Of a DNA stretch of 52,715 bases, positions 22,717 to 33,577 are shown one piece after another (within the stretch, counting starts at the first letter, position 1; each line of letters opens with the position of its first letter). The DNA comes from Chromera velia. Taxonomy: Eukaryota; Sar; Chromeraceae. Location of the stretch: the NCBI GenBank assembly GCA_018398765.1, contig JAHBMJ010004061.1, positions 158,282 through 210,996 on the forward strand. Direction: 5' to 3'. The notes beneath the pieces are model-generated. The model was not told the origin of the DNA and made no database searches. It saw nothing but the letters and a program-made list of their open reading frames with translations. The position numbers and the translations under genes are program-made.

Positions 22717-25608
22717 TCAACCAATGTTCTCTGTTTCTTTCGAGTCCTCTTCCGCCCGTCTTCCACCTATGATTTCATTCAAAGAAACTCTCTCCAGCTT
22801 TCGCCTACCGGAAATACCCCCTGGAGTTGTATGCCTACTAGAGACACAAGAGGAGCCCGACGCCTCGGAGGGAGCTCGGGGAGGAGGGGGTTGCGGACTG
22901 AATGGAGACGTGGGGGAGCGGGACACTTCGGAAGTCTGAGACTCTCTTGGCGCGATGCGGACGGATCTTCTCGACAGCGGACTTGTGAAGGAAGGGGATT
23001 GACCTAGCAATAGCGGTGCATCTTGTGGCGATCTGTCTCCGGGATCCGTTGGATCTCCCCCCCCTAACTTGAAAGAGAGCTTCCGCCTTTCTGATCTTAC
23101 GCTGTCCATGCCTGTTTGCGTGCTAGACGTAATCTGTCCGTCAGGACTTTCTATGTCCTCAACCTTTCCGTATTCTTTGAGCGCCTCCTCCAACAAAGAC
23201 CCTTTTCGAGGACGATGGTCGAGAGCCACAGGCAACGTCAGACCACGCCCACTTCTCCCGGAACTCTTTGCGGCGAGTGTCTCGGCTTCTTCTTTTGGGG
23301 CCTCTGAGTCCCCCTCTGCCCCTGCGTTTGCCCCTGCGCCCATCGATTTGAACTCCTTCAGCGCCTCCTCCAACAGAGAACCCCTACGCGGTCCGACCTT
23401 CTTCGAAGTGCTGCTGCTACTACTGCTGCTTTCATGCTGATGATTCTGGAGAGGCAACAGCAACTCGTCCGACTGTTGGGGGGTGCGTTGTTTGAGCAGT
23501 GCGTCTCCCTCCGTACTGGATCTTCTGAAGGGGGAGGATGGAACACCTCCTCTTCCATCTTTCTTCCTGCCTGGCTGCTGCTGAGCTTCGGCTTTTCCTG
23601 CGTGCTCAGACTGAGTGAGCACCTGCTTTTCCGGCTGTGCATCTCTGTCAAGGAGGGCGGCTTCCAAAATGGACCCTTTGAATGGAAGTCGGAGGGAGGG
23701 AATGGGGTCTGTGCCCCTGCTGGTAGCGTCATCGACTTGTGAGGTAGGGAGAGGGAAGGGAGAGCAAGGCCGAAGAGGGATACTCGGCTTGGGTGTCGGA
23801 GAGGCGGGGAAAGGAACAGCGGATCTGTCGAAGTTTCTTTGCAAAGTTTGACCTTTTTGCTCATTCTGCACACACACACATACACACACACACACACACA
23901 TACACGCACGCACACACACACACAAGAAGAGCAGGGGCAGAACAGTGAGGGAAAGATCATGAGTTGATTCGTACGCGGCGAAGAGAACAGACCGGGCGAG
24001 CAAACGAAAAACGGGCAAAATCGATTCTGAAGGTCGCAGTGCGCCGACTAACTTACCGCAGGGTGAATTGCAGGACTCAAAATCGGAGGAAAGAATCCCG
24101 ATCTGCTCTCTGTGGGGGACCTGACAGAGCTCGACGCATCACTATGAAAAGAAACAGACGGAGTTCCCGATCGGGCTTTCGAAATCTTCTCACGAAGCGA
24201 AACAGGACCCGATCCTCCTTCTCCGTTTTTTCCCTGTTTTTCGTCAGCTTGTTTCTCGATGGATCTCGCATCTGATGCTGGCAAAGAAGTGGCAGAGAGA
24301 GGAAGAGAAAGCGAAGGCCTTTGACTTCTTTGGGGGGGGGGGGATTCCTTCCCGAGCAGCCAAGGCTGCTTCACGTACAGACATGCCTCCATGCTCCGCC
24401 CCTTTCCTGTCTCGCTCCCCGTCGGTATGCGATCTCTTTGTGCTCCTCGGGCTTCCACGGGCAGGCTTTGTGATCTCTCTCTCTGCCTGTCTCCCTCGTG
24501 TGCCCTCTGAGTTATCTCTTCCTTCTCTTGCCTCCTTTTCCATCTCTTGAAGTGCCTCCTCCAATAGAGACCCTTTTCGAGGACTGCTGTCGAGAGGCAC
24601 AGGCAACGTCTGACCACGCCCACTTCTCCTGGGACTCTTCTCCCGAATTGGTGCGGCAACTGTCTCGGCTTCTTCTTTTGGGGCCTCTGAGTCCCCCTCT
24701 GCCCCTGCGTTTGCCCCTGCGCCCATCGATTTGAACTCCTTCAGCGCCTCCTCCAACAGAGAACCCCTACGCGGTCCGACCTTCTTCGAAGTGCTGCTGC
24801 TACTGCTGCTGCTTTCATGCTGATGATTCTGGAGAGGTAACAGCAACTCGTCCGACTGTTGGGGGGTGCGTTGTTTGAGAAGTGCGTCTCCCTCTGTACT
24901 GGATCTTCTAAAAGGGGAGGATGGAACACCTCCTCCTCCATCTTTCTTCCTGCCTGGCTGCGACTGAGCTTCGGCTTTTCTTGCGTGTTCAGACTGAGTG
25001 AGCACCTGCTTTTCCGGCTGTGCATCTCTGTCAAGGAGGGCGGCTTCCAAAATGGAACCTCTGTGTGCAGGTTGGGGTGGCAATGGAAGGTCGGTGCTCT
25101 TGGTGGCGGCATTGACGAATTTTGAGTTAGGCGTGGAGAAGGGAGAGGGGCGGACAACACTCTTCCCAGCTCTCAGAATCCTCCTTTCCCTCTCAGGTTT
25201 TGAAAGTGGAGAGATGAGTCCATGCATGACCAAAGCGGCTTTACGACGACCTTCTTCCTCCCAGTCCCCATTGCCCCGAATATCTCTTTCTCCATCAGTG
25301 TGGGTTCTTCGTGCTGTTCTGGGACTCCTTGCACCGCTTCTTTCTGTGTGTCTATCGTACAGACGGTCCTCGGATCCCCCTGTGCAGCCCTGTTGCATAT
25401 CAGACACAACGCTGCGAAGTGTTGCAGAAATAATTCGGTCAACAACACCCGTCTTTTCTCTTTCCCTCAAAGCAGAAAAGCGCTCAAGCCGACGGTTCCT
25501 GTCATCCAGATTTTCTCCAGAGTCTGCAACATTTCCAGACCACCCTGGCACGTCAGCCATCTTTGCAGCGTTGGAATAAAACAGATGAAGCAATAGAATG
25601 GATTTCAA
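22717..25608 (-). CDS. disordered protein with six GS(L/I)LEEAL motifs, internally duplicated
   Basis: Two exons: 25608-24057 and 23865-22717, joined through GTAAGT and a (GT)n-rich intron ending GTGCAG. The frame changes at a run of 12 C (24332-24343 on the plus strand reads G12). One C fewer gives a continuous protein of about 899 residues. Start is at 25608 (MKSILLLHLF) or at 25560 (MADVPGWSG), which has the better context. The protein is Ser/Arg/Glu-rich and predicted disordered. It carries RGSILEAALLDRD, RRGSLLEEALKEF and RKGSLLEEALQEM, and then a second near-identical set ending RKGSLLEEALKEY. RRGS is a classic basophilic (PKA-type) kinase site, followed by an amphipathic helix. It ends with KLERVSLNEIIGGRR, a variant of the same motif. 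No known family recognised. Confidence 0.65.
23177..25058. repeat. two near-identical ~500-bp direct copies within one gene
   Basis: Bases about 23177-23678 and 24545-25058 are direct copies with few differences, and each codes for three GS(L/I)LE motifs. The first copy in protein order lies in exon 1 and the second in exon 2. The intron and the unique spacer lie between them. The high identity suggests a recent tandem duplication or gene conversion. Confidence 0.85.
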
Positions 25609-27105
25609 AGTCTTAAGTGCCTGACCTTTATAGACATTTCCAAAGGTATGTGTGCGTCGTGCACTTCTCTCTCACCGCCAGCGCAGCAACATCCACCTCG
25701 AGCTTCTACTCAAGTCAAGACATTGTGAACTGATAAGAAGAATAATTCGACGACGTGAGCCAACACTGTGGCCTGGCCGGTGTTACTACCGGCAATGCAT
25801 GAGGCCTATAGCTCATGCACTTGCATGCTGCATTAGGTAATCCAACTAATGAAGAGTCAAATGTATGGCAGCTGCACTAGCAAAAAAAATGACCCCCATT
25901 TTTGAAGGCATCTTGGCTATGAACTTTGTCTCTATTCTTTTCTATTATGGTGGTCTCAGTACAAGCACTCCAATGGCAGACCCACTTGCAGTCACCAGGC
26001 AGGCAGTCAGAGAAAAGAGAGCTCTGCAACGAAGGGGGTTGCACATACAGAAAAGAAGGCAAAAAAGTGAAATCTGTATTGCATTCTTCCTCCCCTCTGC
26101 TTCTTTTTACACATGCTTTTACTACCAAAGTAACCAAAACAGCCGTATTTTGACCTCAAACGTGTCGGGTAATCTTTGTAAAATATAGGGAATCTTCAAT
26201 TAAGTATCCAATTTTCAAGATGTCCACTCTCCAGAAGATGACATGTTGTCATGTAGCAATGCATTCACACAAAGCATAGAAAGGGTATGCCAGACGTATA
26301 CTGTTACTTGTTTTCCTTACCTGTTGCATCTGCTCAACAGGATCTGCACCGCCCTCCCTGCATTACGCACAGGCAGGGTCTCTGCTGCTGAGCTGTTTTA
26401 TGCAAAGATCTATAAACGTTCTGGCTTCACGGTCAAAGTAGGTGTGTGGAAGCTTGACTGAGAGATGAATGCATATATAGACGGAGGGGTCGACACGCTC
26501 ACGGAATTCTACTGTGTGCGGCCCCAGAAAGCACCTGTGCATACAAATTTATATTGGATGACTCTTCATGATTCGGATTGCCTAATGCATCGATCATCAG
26601 TGCATGCATGCATGTTTCGCGCGTTGCATGGACACAGCGCGCGTCCGAGAGCTATACAACAAAAAATGACAAATTAAAATTGCGTTACAACCGCGACGTG
26701 CACGCGCGCGCGCGCGTGCATGCATGCCCCGCGGTGTTGCAAGGGGGGACCAACATGGGACCAACGATGACCAACGTATATATGCGACCATGAAGGACCA
26801 CTGCACAAACATATCTTCGGTCGACTGGAGCGACGCTCTCTTTCATGAGTGCACCGACTCCATGAAATAGGGAGATCCAAAAAGACTGAAACGAGCTGCA
26901 GGGGGAACGACTCGGAGAACGCTTAATTTCACCACTCAAGGTTCCATTCAGAAGCAGAAGAAGGACAAAAGTATATCCGTTGTCGAAGAGACGGGCTCCC
27001 TCCGAGGGTTCTGTGCGAGCTTACATTGCAACCTTTGAACAAGCGGAATTTCTCCATTGGACCGTTATCCCTTCCGTTTCGTTCAGGAAATACAGCTCTC
27101 GCGAG
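25609..27105. promoter_or_regulatory. intergenic between divergent genes
   Basis: About 1.5 kb with short frames only. It holds a CG-alternating Z-DNA-type tract (CACGCGCGCGCGCGCGTGCA, 26701-26720) and several GCATGC steps. It must contain the 5' regions of both neighbours, but no core promoter element could be named. Confidence 0.35.
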
Positions 27106-28041
27106 ATGAGCTGTTGTGACTGCAGCAAGCTGTGCGACAGTGTCAAGTCGCTTTGCACCAAAGTATGGGAGCAGATCAAGCCGATGCTCCCGAACTTCAA
27201 AGAGAATGCGGCAGACTGGAAACCTCTCTGTTGCGGCTTTGTGATTGGAGGGAGTTTTTCTGCCGCGATGCTTTGCATTGCACTGGCAATGATGACCTAC
27301 ATGCTCTCCCCCGTTTTCGTCAAACAGCTGACGCCTTTTGACCCGAACACCGACATTGAGTGCATCTTGGAGATTGAGATTCCGAACGCGAAGGAAGTGT
27401 GTGAGTACGGACAGTCGCATTCAAAACCAGACTGCCCTGTAGTTTGCGAGGAAGGGTATCAGCTTCAAGAAAATACCCTCAACTGCACTCAGCAAGGCGT
27501 CTTCAAGGGAAACGCGACTTGTGGAGGTGGGTCGCCCGTAGGCGTTCAGGTAGAGGAAGGACAGAATCAGAGGCAGAGGAAGAGCGAAGGAAGAAAACTT
27601 TCGAGAGAAAGCTTCACGTCAATTGTCTTGTAAAGGTGGTTTCCCCCCCTTTCTATACATCATACTTCCCCTCGCGTCCTTTCTCTCTTCTCTTCTCTTC
27701 GCTTTTCTTCCCGAGAAAACGAACAGCCGAAGGTCTCTGTGGATTTTCCCACACACACCCCCCCCTTTTCTTGCAGACGTGTTGTGCCCCTCTTTGGACT
27801 ACATTCCTGGGGCCTACACAGTGTGTCCGGACGGAGGAAAGTCAGGATCTAGTCCTGGGTGTGAGATCGTGTGTGCCGACGGGGCGCCGCCGACGGACAA
27901 CACTCTGAAGTGCACAACGGACGGAGTCTTCATTGGGTCTGCCCAGTGCCCTGGGTTTCCTGAATTCAATGTCCGTCCGTCCGTCCGTCAGTCAGTCAGT
28001 CAGTGAGCCAGTCAGTTCGTTTCTGTATGTATGCATGTCGA

Positions 28042-28073
<32 letters not shown>

Positions 28074-28824
28074 GCTGTCTATCTGTCTGGTCTGTCAGAA
28101 AGAAAGGAAGAGAAAAAGGAAAGGAAAGACGGTATGGTCTGCCTGCCTGCCTGCCTGTCTCTCTGTGTCTGTCTGTCCACCGCGCGCGAAATCACACCAG
28201 GGAAGGGAAGGAAATGCAGCAGCGGCTTCGTCGGGTTGTTTGGGTCCCTGTTCTGCTTCGTTTTTCTTTTCTTTCGTCTGTTTGGGTTCCTTGGTTTATT
28301 TTTTCTTTGAGTGAGTGGCAAAAGTGAAAAGGAAAAACAAATGACGTCTGTCGAGGCGCACAAGTCCTTTTTCCTTTGTCGTCTCTGTTTCTTGTCTTTG
28401 TATGCAGAACCTTCGTGGGCTACCATTTGTTCCACCACCTGTCTTTCTGACAGTCTTTCCGCCAGGCCCACTCCGTCTCTCTCATCCCTTAGTGCGTTTC
28501 TATTGATTTTTCCCAGACTCATATGTCTCCATCTCCATATACATCTGGACGCACAAGTAGACTCGTGCTTCTCCGGCTGCGTGCGCTCTCTTTCGCTCTG
28601 CATTGCTGTCCACAACCCCGATTTCTGATTCTGACGGTCCTTGCATACTCTTGCAGGCGGAGCAGAGCCGCACACAACAAGCTCAAGCAGCTGCAGCCAC
28701 GGCGGGGGCGACAGGATACGGACAGTACGGGCAGCAGCAGTACAGTCCGTACCAGTACACACCCTATCAGTATAGCCAGTATCCGTACGGACAAGCTGCT
28801 GCCGCAGCGATATACACGGAATGA
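27106..28824 (+). CDS. type II membrane protein with two sushi-like modules and a Tyr/Gln tail
   Basis: Exons: 27106-27526, 27777-27970, probably a 33-nt exon 28408-28440, and 28657-28824. Phases fit, giving 271 residues (260 without the small exon). A Cys-rich N-terminus (MSCCDCSKLC) precedes a membrane segment at about 43-67 (GFVIGGSFSAAMLCIALAMM). Two six-Cys modules follow: residues about 86-140 (CEYGQ...CPVVCEEGYQL...C...GVFKGNATC) and 142-199 (CPDGGKSGSSPGCEIVC...C...GVFIGSAQC). The order Gly-Cys-x3-Cys-x2-Gly and the final G-x-F/W-x-G-x3-C pattern match protist sushi/CCP modules, which act in adhesion or binding. The tail (YGQYGQQQYSPYQYTPYQYS) is prion-like low complexity. The donor after exon 2 (GTCCGT) is uncertain. 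Confidence 0.6.
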
Positions 28825-29329
28825 ACAGACACGGAGGAGGAGGGAAGCGAGGGAAGACCGGAGTGAAGGTGAACCAATCAATCTCCGGTTGGACCCTTGG
28901 TGGGTGCGCTGTCACTGCAGGTAGCAGACAGACAGACGATCCCGTTGTTTTGTTTGGATTGGGGGTCCTCCCGTTGAAAGGAAAGAGAGGGAGGGCGATG
29001 CATAGGAGGGACCATTGCCATGCAGGAGAGGCAATCTGGGAGGAATGAAATGAGCTTGCAAGGGGTCTCTTCAGAAGAAAGACGGATTCTCTCGATCAGA
29101 GAGCTGGGGGAATTGACGTTGACCCGGCCATCTGGCCCTGCAGAGCCCCTGTGGATGTGCTGCATACGGACGGGGGTGGAGACATGATCGGGGGTCATCT
29201 GATCATCTTTCTCAGGCAGCCTCGCACTGTGTCTCCTTTGCACAAAAGATGCTTGAATGTCTGTAAAAGGAGACAATGTGAGATCCGGCTGCTCTGAATT
29301 AAAGTACCGAAGCGGAGGTCAGGGTGTAG
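28825..29329. other. 3' flank of the sushi gene, no supported gene
   Basis: A minus-strand open frame (29276-28878) follows a CCTTTTACAG acceptor-like site and reads IQASFVQRRHSARLPEKDDQ, but it ends in G-rich sequence with no domain. It could be an exon of an unseen gene; evidence is too thin to call it. Confidence 0.3.
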
Positions 29330-30121
29330 TAGGGTTGGTAAATGCCGTGGGCGATAAATGCCGTTATCGACACTAAACGTATAAACGGCACTGATCGAGA
29401 ACGACATTTATGTTTCAATACAGTGCCGACATTTCATAGTTTGCCTAGACTAACAGTATCAATCTTTGACAAAAGTATGCCAAAGTTGCCAAACTAGATG
29501 AACTGACCATCAAGAAGCTGCGAGAATACCTGTTTGATTTCTTTAACGACTTTGGGGAGGCAATCGCTAGAGAGGCGATGCCTGTTCGGAACCACTCGTT
29601 CTCTATGCTGTTGATTCAGTGTTGAAGAACCAAGCATTCCGCGACCATGCCAAGGCAAACAGTCGATCAAGGTGCTCTGCTGGGCTTTTCATTGACACTT
29701 TCTCTTCTTTTTCTGTCTAGTTTTCTGTGCCACTGGAAAAAGAAGAGATGAATAGATTAAGTATACGATGGATGGATTGCACGTCGAAGGATAAGAATAG
29801 ATGAATTAAAAGCTTACGATGAACTCTTCGATGAATCATTGTATATTGATACACACATACAGTATGAGAGAGATATCTCGATTGCATTGAAAAATTAATT
29901 CATGCACATGTATGCATACAAATTTAATACCAATTAACTGCATGCAAATAAACGCTAAAAAATCCTTTTTATGCGTACGTTTTACGTGTCTAATCTATTA
30001 ATATCTATATACTGCACACTAAATGCCACTTTGGCTACAAAATGTCATTTCAAATGCCGATGTTGGCATTAGAGGTGTTGCAAATGTCGACATTCAGCAT
30101 TGACGGCATTTACCAACCCTA
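29330..30121. mobile_element. hAT-like non-autonomous element, 792 bp
   Basis: Perfect 19-bp terminal inverted repeats TAGGGTTGGTAAATGCCGT (29330-29348 and 30103-30121). Flanking 8-mers GGGTGTAG (29322-29329) and GGGTGCAA (30122-30129) match at 6 of 8, fitting an aged 8-bp hAT target duplication. AAATGCCG / AAATGTC motifs are repeated within both ends, as expected for transposase-binding subterminal repeats. Inside, 29473-29625 encodes a 50-residue fragment (KYAKVAKLDELTIKKLREYL ... SMLLIQC, stop), which may be a transposase or captured-gene remnant. Confidence 0.7.
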
Positions 30122-31649
30122 GGGTGCAAAGGTGTTTAATCACGGAATATATTTATTCACTAGTTACTCACTTCAAAAGTAATATAATCAGGAATATATT
30201 CCTAAATTAATTAAGGGGGGGTCCCCCCGGGCTACATTTTTGATTTTTTTTTTTTAATACAGTTTATGACTATAAAAAATTGGTTTTAAAAAAGATAAAC
30301 AGGGGCTATCTAGCTGTTAGGCACTGTAAATAGGCAGTAGTGTAACAGTTACTATACTAGACTGTGTTACAGTGTTACTAGAATTTTATAAAATCTTACA
30401 ATTTATAAACTTATTAAACTAGCAAATAACGTATCATATGAATACGCGGTTGAAAGTTCATACACGTTCTCATTGCATGAACATGCACACACTACACCAA
30501 AACACGCATGCACACTGCAACACATACTGCATAGCGAAAGGAGGCCTTACTGTATGCACTACATAAGATACACTCTTTTTCACTTTCAGCATTCGAACGC
30601 GAAACACTAAAACACCACAAGCAGTGTTAAGCAAAAACTCATTTGGGTACAAACAAGCAGAAAGATGTATATGATTCTACAGATTTGCCGAGCAGTGGCT
30701 GAACTGCTTTGAAGAAGCCTCGCACGTTCATTTGACTCATTTTCAAACTGTAGAGTTAATCGTCTGAACACATCAGGCCTCAGTCATCTCAGACTGGTAT
30801 CATGGCTTGCTGTGACTTTAAGTTTGCATCTTACCTTGTATTTGAAACTCATGCATAAAGACCCGATTTTTGATGCAACCTGTACAATCGGCTATTCGGC
30901 TCCGAATGCATGCACCGATGCATGGCCGCGGCCACTAGTAGGAGCGGTGCATGGGCCGCGCCGGTGCGTGCATGGGCTGGGCCATGTATACAGTGCACTG
31001 GATGTGCACAAGCCTCTAGGCTACTCCCAAAACATTTGTTTTTATAACGTAAAAAAAAAACCACACACCATTAGAATGACCTAAGGTATTAAAGACTAGT
31101 AAGAATCGGACTTTGGCTAATTAATCACTTTATTCAATCACATTCAATCACTTCATGGGATAATTAAATATATTCTAATCACAAGTGACTAAACACCTTT
31201 GCTAGGGTGTAGGTCAGGCTACGCTTTTAGCAGACAACAATTGTACATACGCACTAGCATATACATTTAATAAGAAAGATGTCATTATATGCAATTTTGT
31301 CTTAATGCATCTATGATTAATAGCCTAATAATAGGAAATGTGCATAGGTAAAGACTAAGGCTCTAAGCACCCTACAGTGCTAGGTACAGTCTAAGTGGCA
31401 ATTGCCATAGAGAACTAGGTAGAGAAACATGCAGACACCTGGCACGCAGGTCTAGGGCTTCGGCCCCGAACACAATGTAATCCTGTATGATTGATTGATT
31501 GATTGATTGATTAATTAATTGATTAATTGGTTTCGCGCGATGAAATTAAAATATATTTTAATATCTAAATTTATATTTAGAGCTAGCATTTAATTAGAGC
31601 TAGAATTAGAGTCTCAGTTAGTCAGAAATAGTCAGAAAACTAGTCAGAA
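30122..31649. other. intergenic AT-rich region
   Basis: No supported gene. Contains a G7T/C6 palindrome-like block (GGGGGGGTCCCCCC, 30215-30228), a GC-rich GCATGG/GGCCGCG cluster at 30900-30980 and a GATT run at 31490-31520. Confidence 0.5.
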
Positions 31650-31869
31650 CTAGGCGCCGGCTAGAGAAAAAAAAAAAGATCTCCCTAGATCATCTACTTT
31701 TTTTTTTCTTTTTCTTTTTTAGTCAAATAACTGTTGTTCAACTGTTGCATTGTTGTTTGTGTGTTGCACAACTGTTGTTAAGTGTTGTTCAGGGTTAAAA
31801 AGTAAAAAACAAAAAAAGATCTCCCGAGATCGTCTACTTTTTTTTTTTTCCCCTCTAGCCGGCGTCTAG
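31650..31869. mobile_element. 220-bp MITE with 17-bp TIRs and exact 8-bp target duplication
   Basis: TIRs CTAGGCGCCGGCTAGAG (31650-31666) and CTCTAGCCGGCGTCTAG (31853-31869) match at 16 of 17. AGTCAGAA lies directly outside both ends (31642-31649 and 31870-31877). The 8-bp length points to a hAT-type transposase. The interior has two hairpins (GATCTCCCGAGATC and a close copy) between A- and T-runs, and a GTTGTT-rich middle. AGTCAGAA-like units are also repeated upstream, so the insertion may have landed in a small tandem repeat. Confidence 0.7.
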
Positions 31870-32327
31870 AGTCAGAAGATGCTTGACACCAGTTAAAGCG
31901 CTAACCTTCCGCACGGGCCGGCGGCACGGCATAGTAAGTGAAGGACTTCCACTAGATCGGCGATAGTGCTCTATCTAGGGCATCAATTAAACCACTTTCA
32001 CATAGACTTTCACTATCACTATAAGAATCACTTTTAATAGTATCTACTACACTATGAATCGGAATGTCATTGAATCCATGTTTAAGGAATTTATCTAGGA
32101 ATTTGTATTTTAAAATAGCAATTTAGGCTATTATTTAGCCAAGTAGATTCCATGCCAACGGTAAAGTCCGTTAAAATATCCTAAATTTTATGGGTAAATT
32201 CTGTTAAATTCCTAGTTAAATGCGCGGGGAATTTCATCCGATTTTGCAAGGAGCGAAGTTAACTTGTCATGAGCTAAAAGTCATCAGTCGATCATCATTT
32301 CATGAAGTAACATTGAACTTGAATTAA
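31870..32327. other. AT-rich 3' flank, no gene seen
   Basis: AT-rich sequence with TTAAAAT and AATTTA repeats after the MITE and before the stop of the minus-strand gene. No frame of interest. Confidence 0.5.
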
Positions 32328-33511
32328 TCAGACAAATCCATTGATTCCTCCAGGCGGTTGGCTTCGAATTCGTCTGGCAGGCATTGATTCAGGTGATGTC
32401 GGCGCAGAGTGCCCCCTGTCTTTCTCTCTCTCTCTATGCGATTCCCTTGCTTCTTCCCCGGTGCAAACAGTCCAGTGTTCTCTCCATGCCCCCACCTCCA
32501 TCATGATACGCTGGAGGCGCTCGTCAGAGCTCTGCGTTTTTTCTCTCTCTTTCCGCCTTCCCCTAGACGGCGTAGACCGCAAACGCTCCATCCCCCCCCA
32601 GGCCGATCCCCCTCCGGGAGGACCCCCTGCAGGAAACTGGGGGGTCGTCTCTCCACCTCCCCCGCTGCTCGCAGAGGGAGACATTGATCGAGCAACTGGC
32701 ACTGCTCCACCCCCCCCTGCGGACGGGGAGTCCCCAGAGTTCGGAGGGTCACCTGGAATTGCTACCGCTGCTGCTGCTGCACCTGCGACAGCCGCGACAA
32801 ACGTTCCGTCCGCACTGCTGTGCCCGGTGTCTCGTGAGAGAAGTGCAGATCCTGACTGGGGGTGGGGGGGTCGCACGGCCAAGGGACTCTCTGCAGAGAG
32901 ACGGCTCCCAGTTCGAGACCCGCTCCTTCTCATTTGGTCACGAGACGGATACGGGAACGCACCGTACTTACTGCCCCCCCCCGGACGACAACAACGCCAA
33001 CCAAAAAGGGACAAGGAAGACAAAGACCCCCATTCCCCCCCCCTTTCTTGCGATCCCGACCGGGATCCAAGTCTGCGGTTTCGACGTTGAGTGGGGCCCC
33101 GGCCTCCACGGCGCACAGGAGTAGAACCCAAAGGGCCCCGACGGGGGCCCCACGCTCCGTAATGAATTCGAGATCTGGCCCCCTTTTCTGCTTTTCCAAA
33201 GAGTGGTGCACAACACCCACGCACAGCTACAGACTTTCTGACTGCCACCGGAGATGTCGGCGATTCCTGAGATCTCCGCCCCCCCTGAGTTGACTTCTCC
33301 TCCCCATGCCCCCCCCCTCCGGAGTGAAAAGGGTCTGCCGAGCCCACCTCTGAGGGCTCTTCCTCGACGGGGGGGAGGGGCTCTGTGTCCCCTGTGATGA
33401 TCCCAACGCCAGCGTCTGGGAGAAGCCAAGAGAACCGGCAATAGCGGGGACAGGGCACCGGTGCGATCAGGGCCGTCCACCTGCAGGTGTACGGTGCATG
33501 CGAGAAGCGGA

Positions 33512-33577
<66 letters not shown>

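Noticed and set aside
27961-28170. Short-repeat cluster (CCGT, CAGT, TCTG) considered as a CRISPR-like array
   Set aside because: Units are 4 bp microsatellites in a eukaryotic intron, with no spacer-repeat structure.
28079-28915. 278-codon minus frame under the sushi gene's 3' part
   Set aside because: Antisense of the Tyr/Gln exon and intron repeats; composition-driven.
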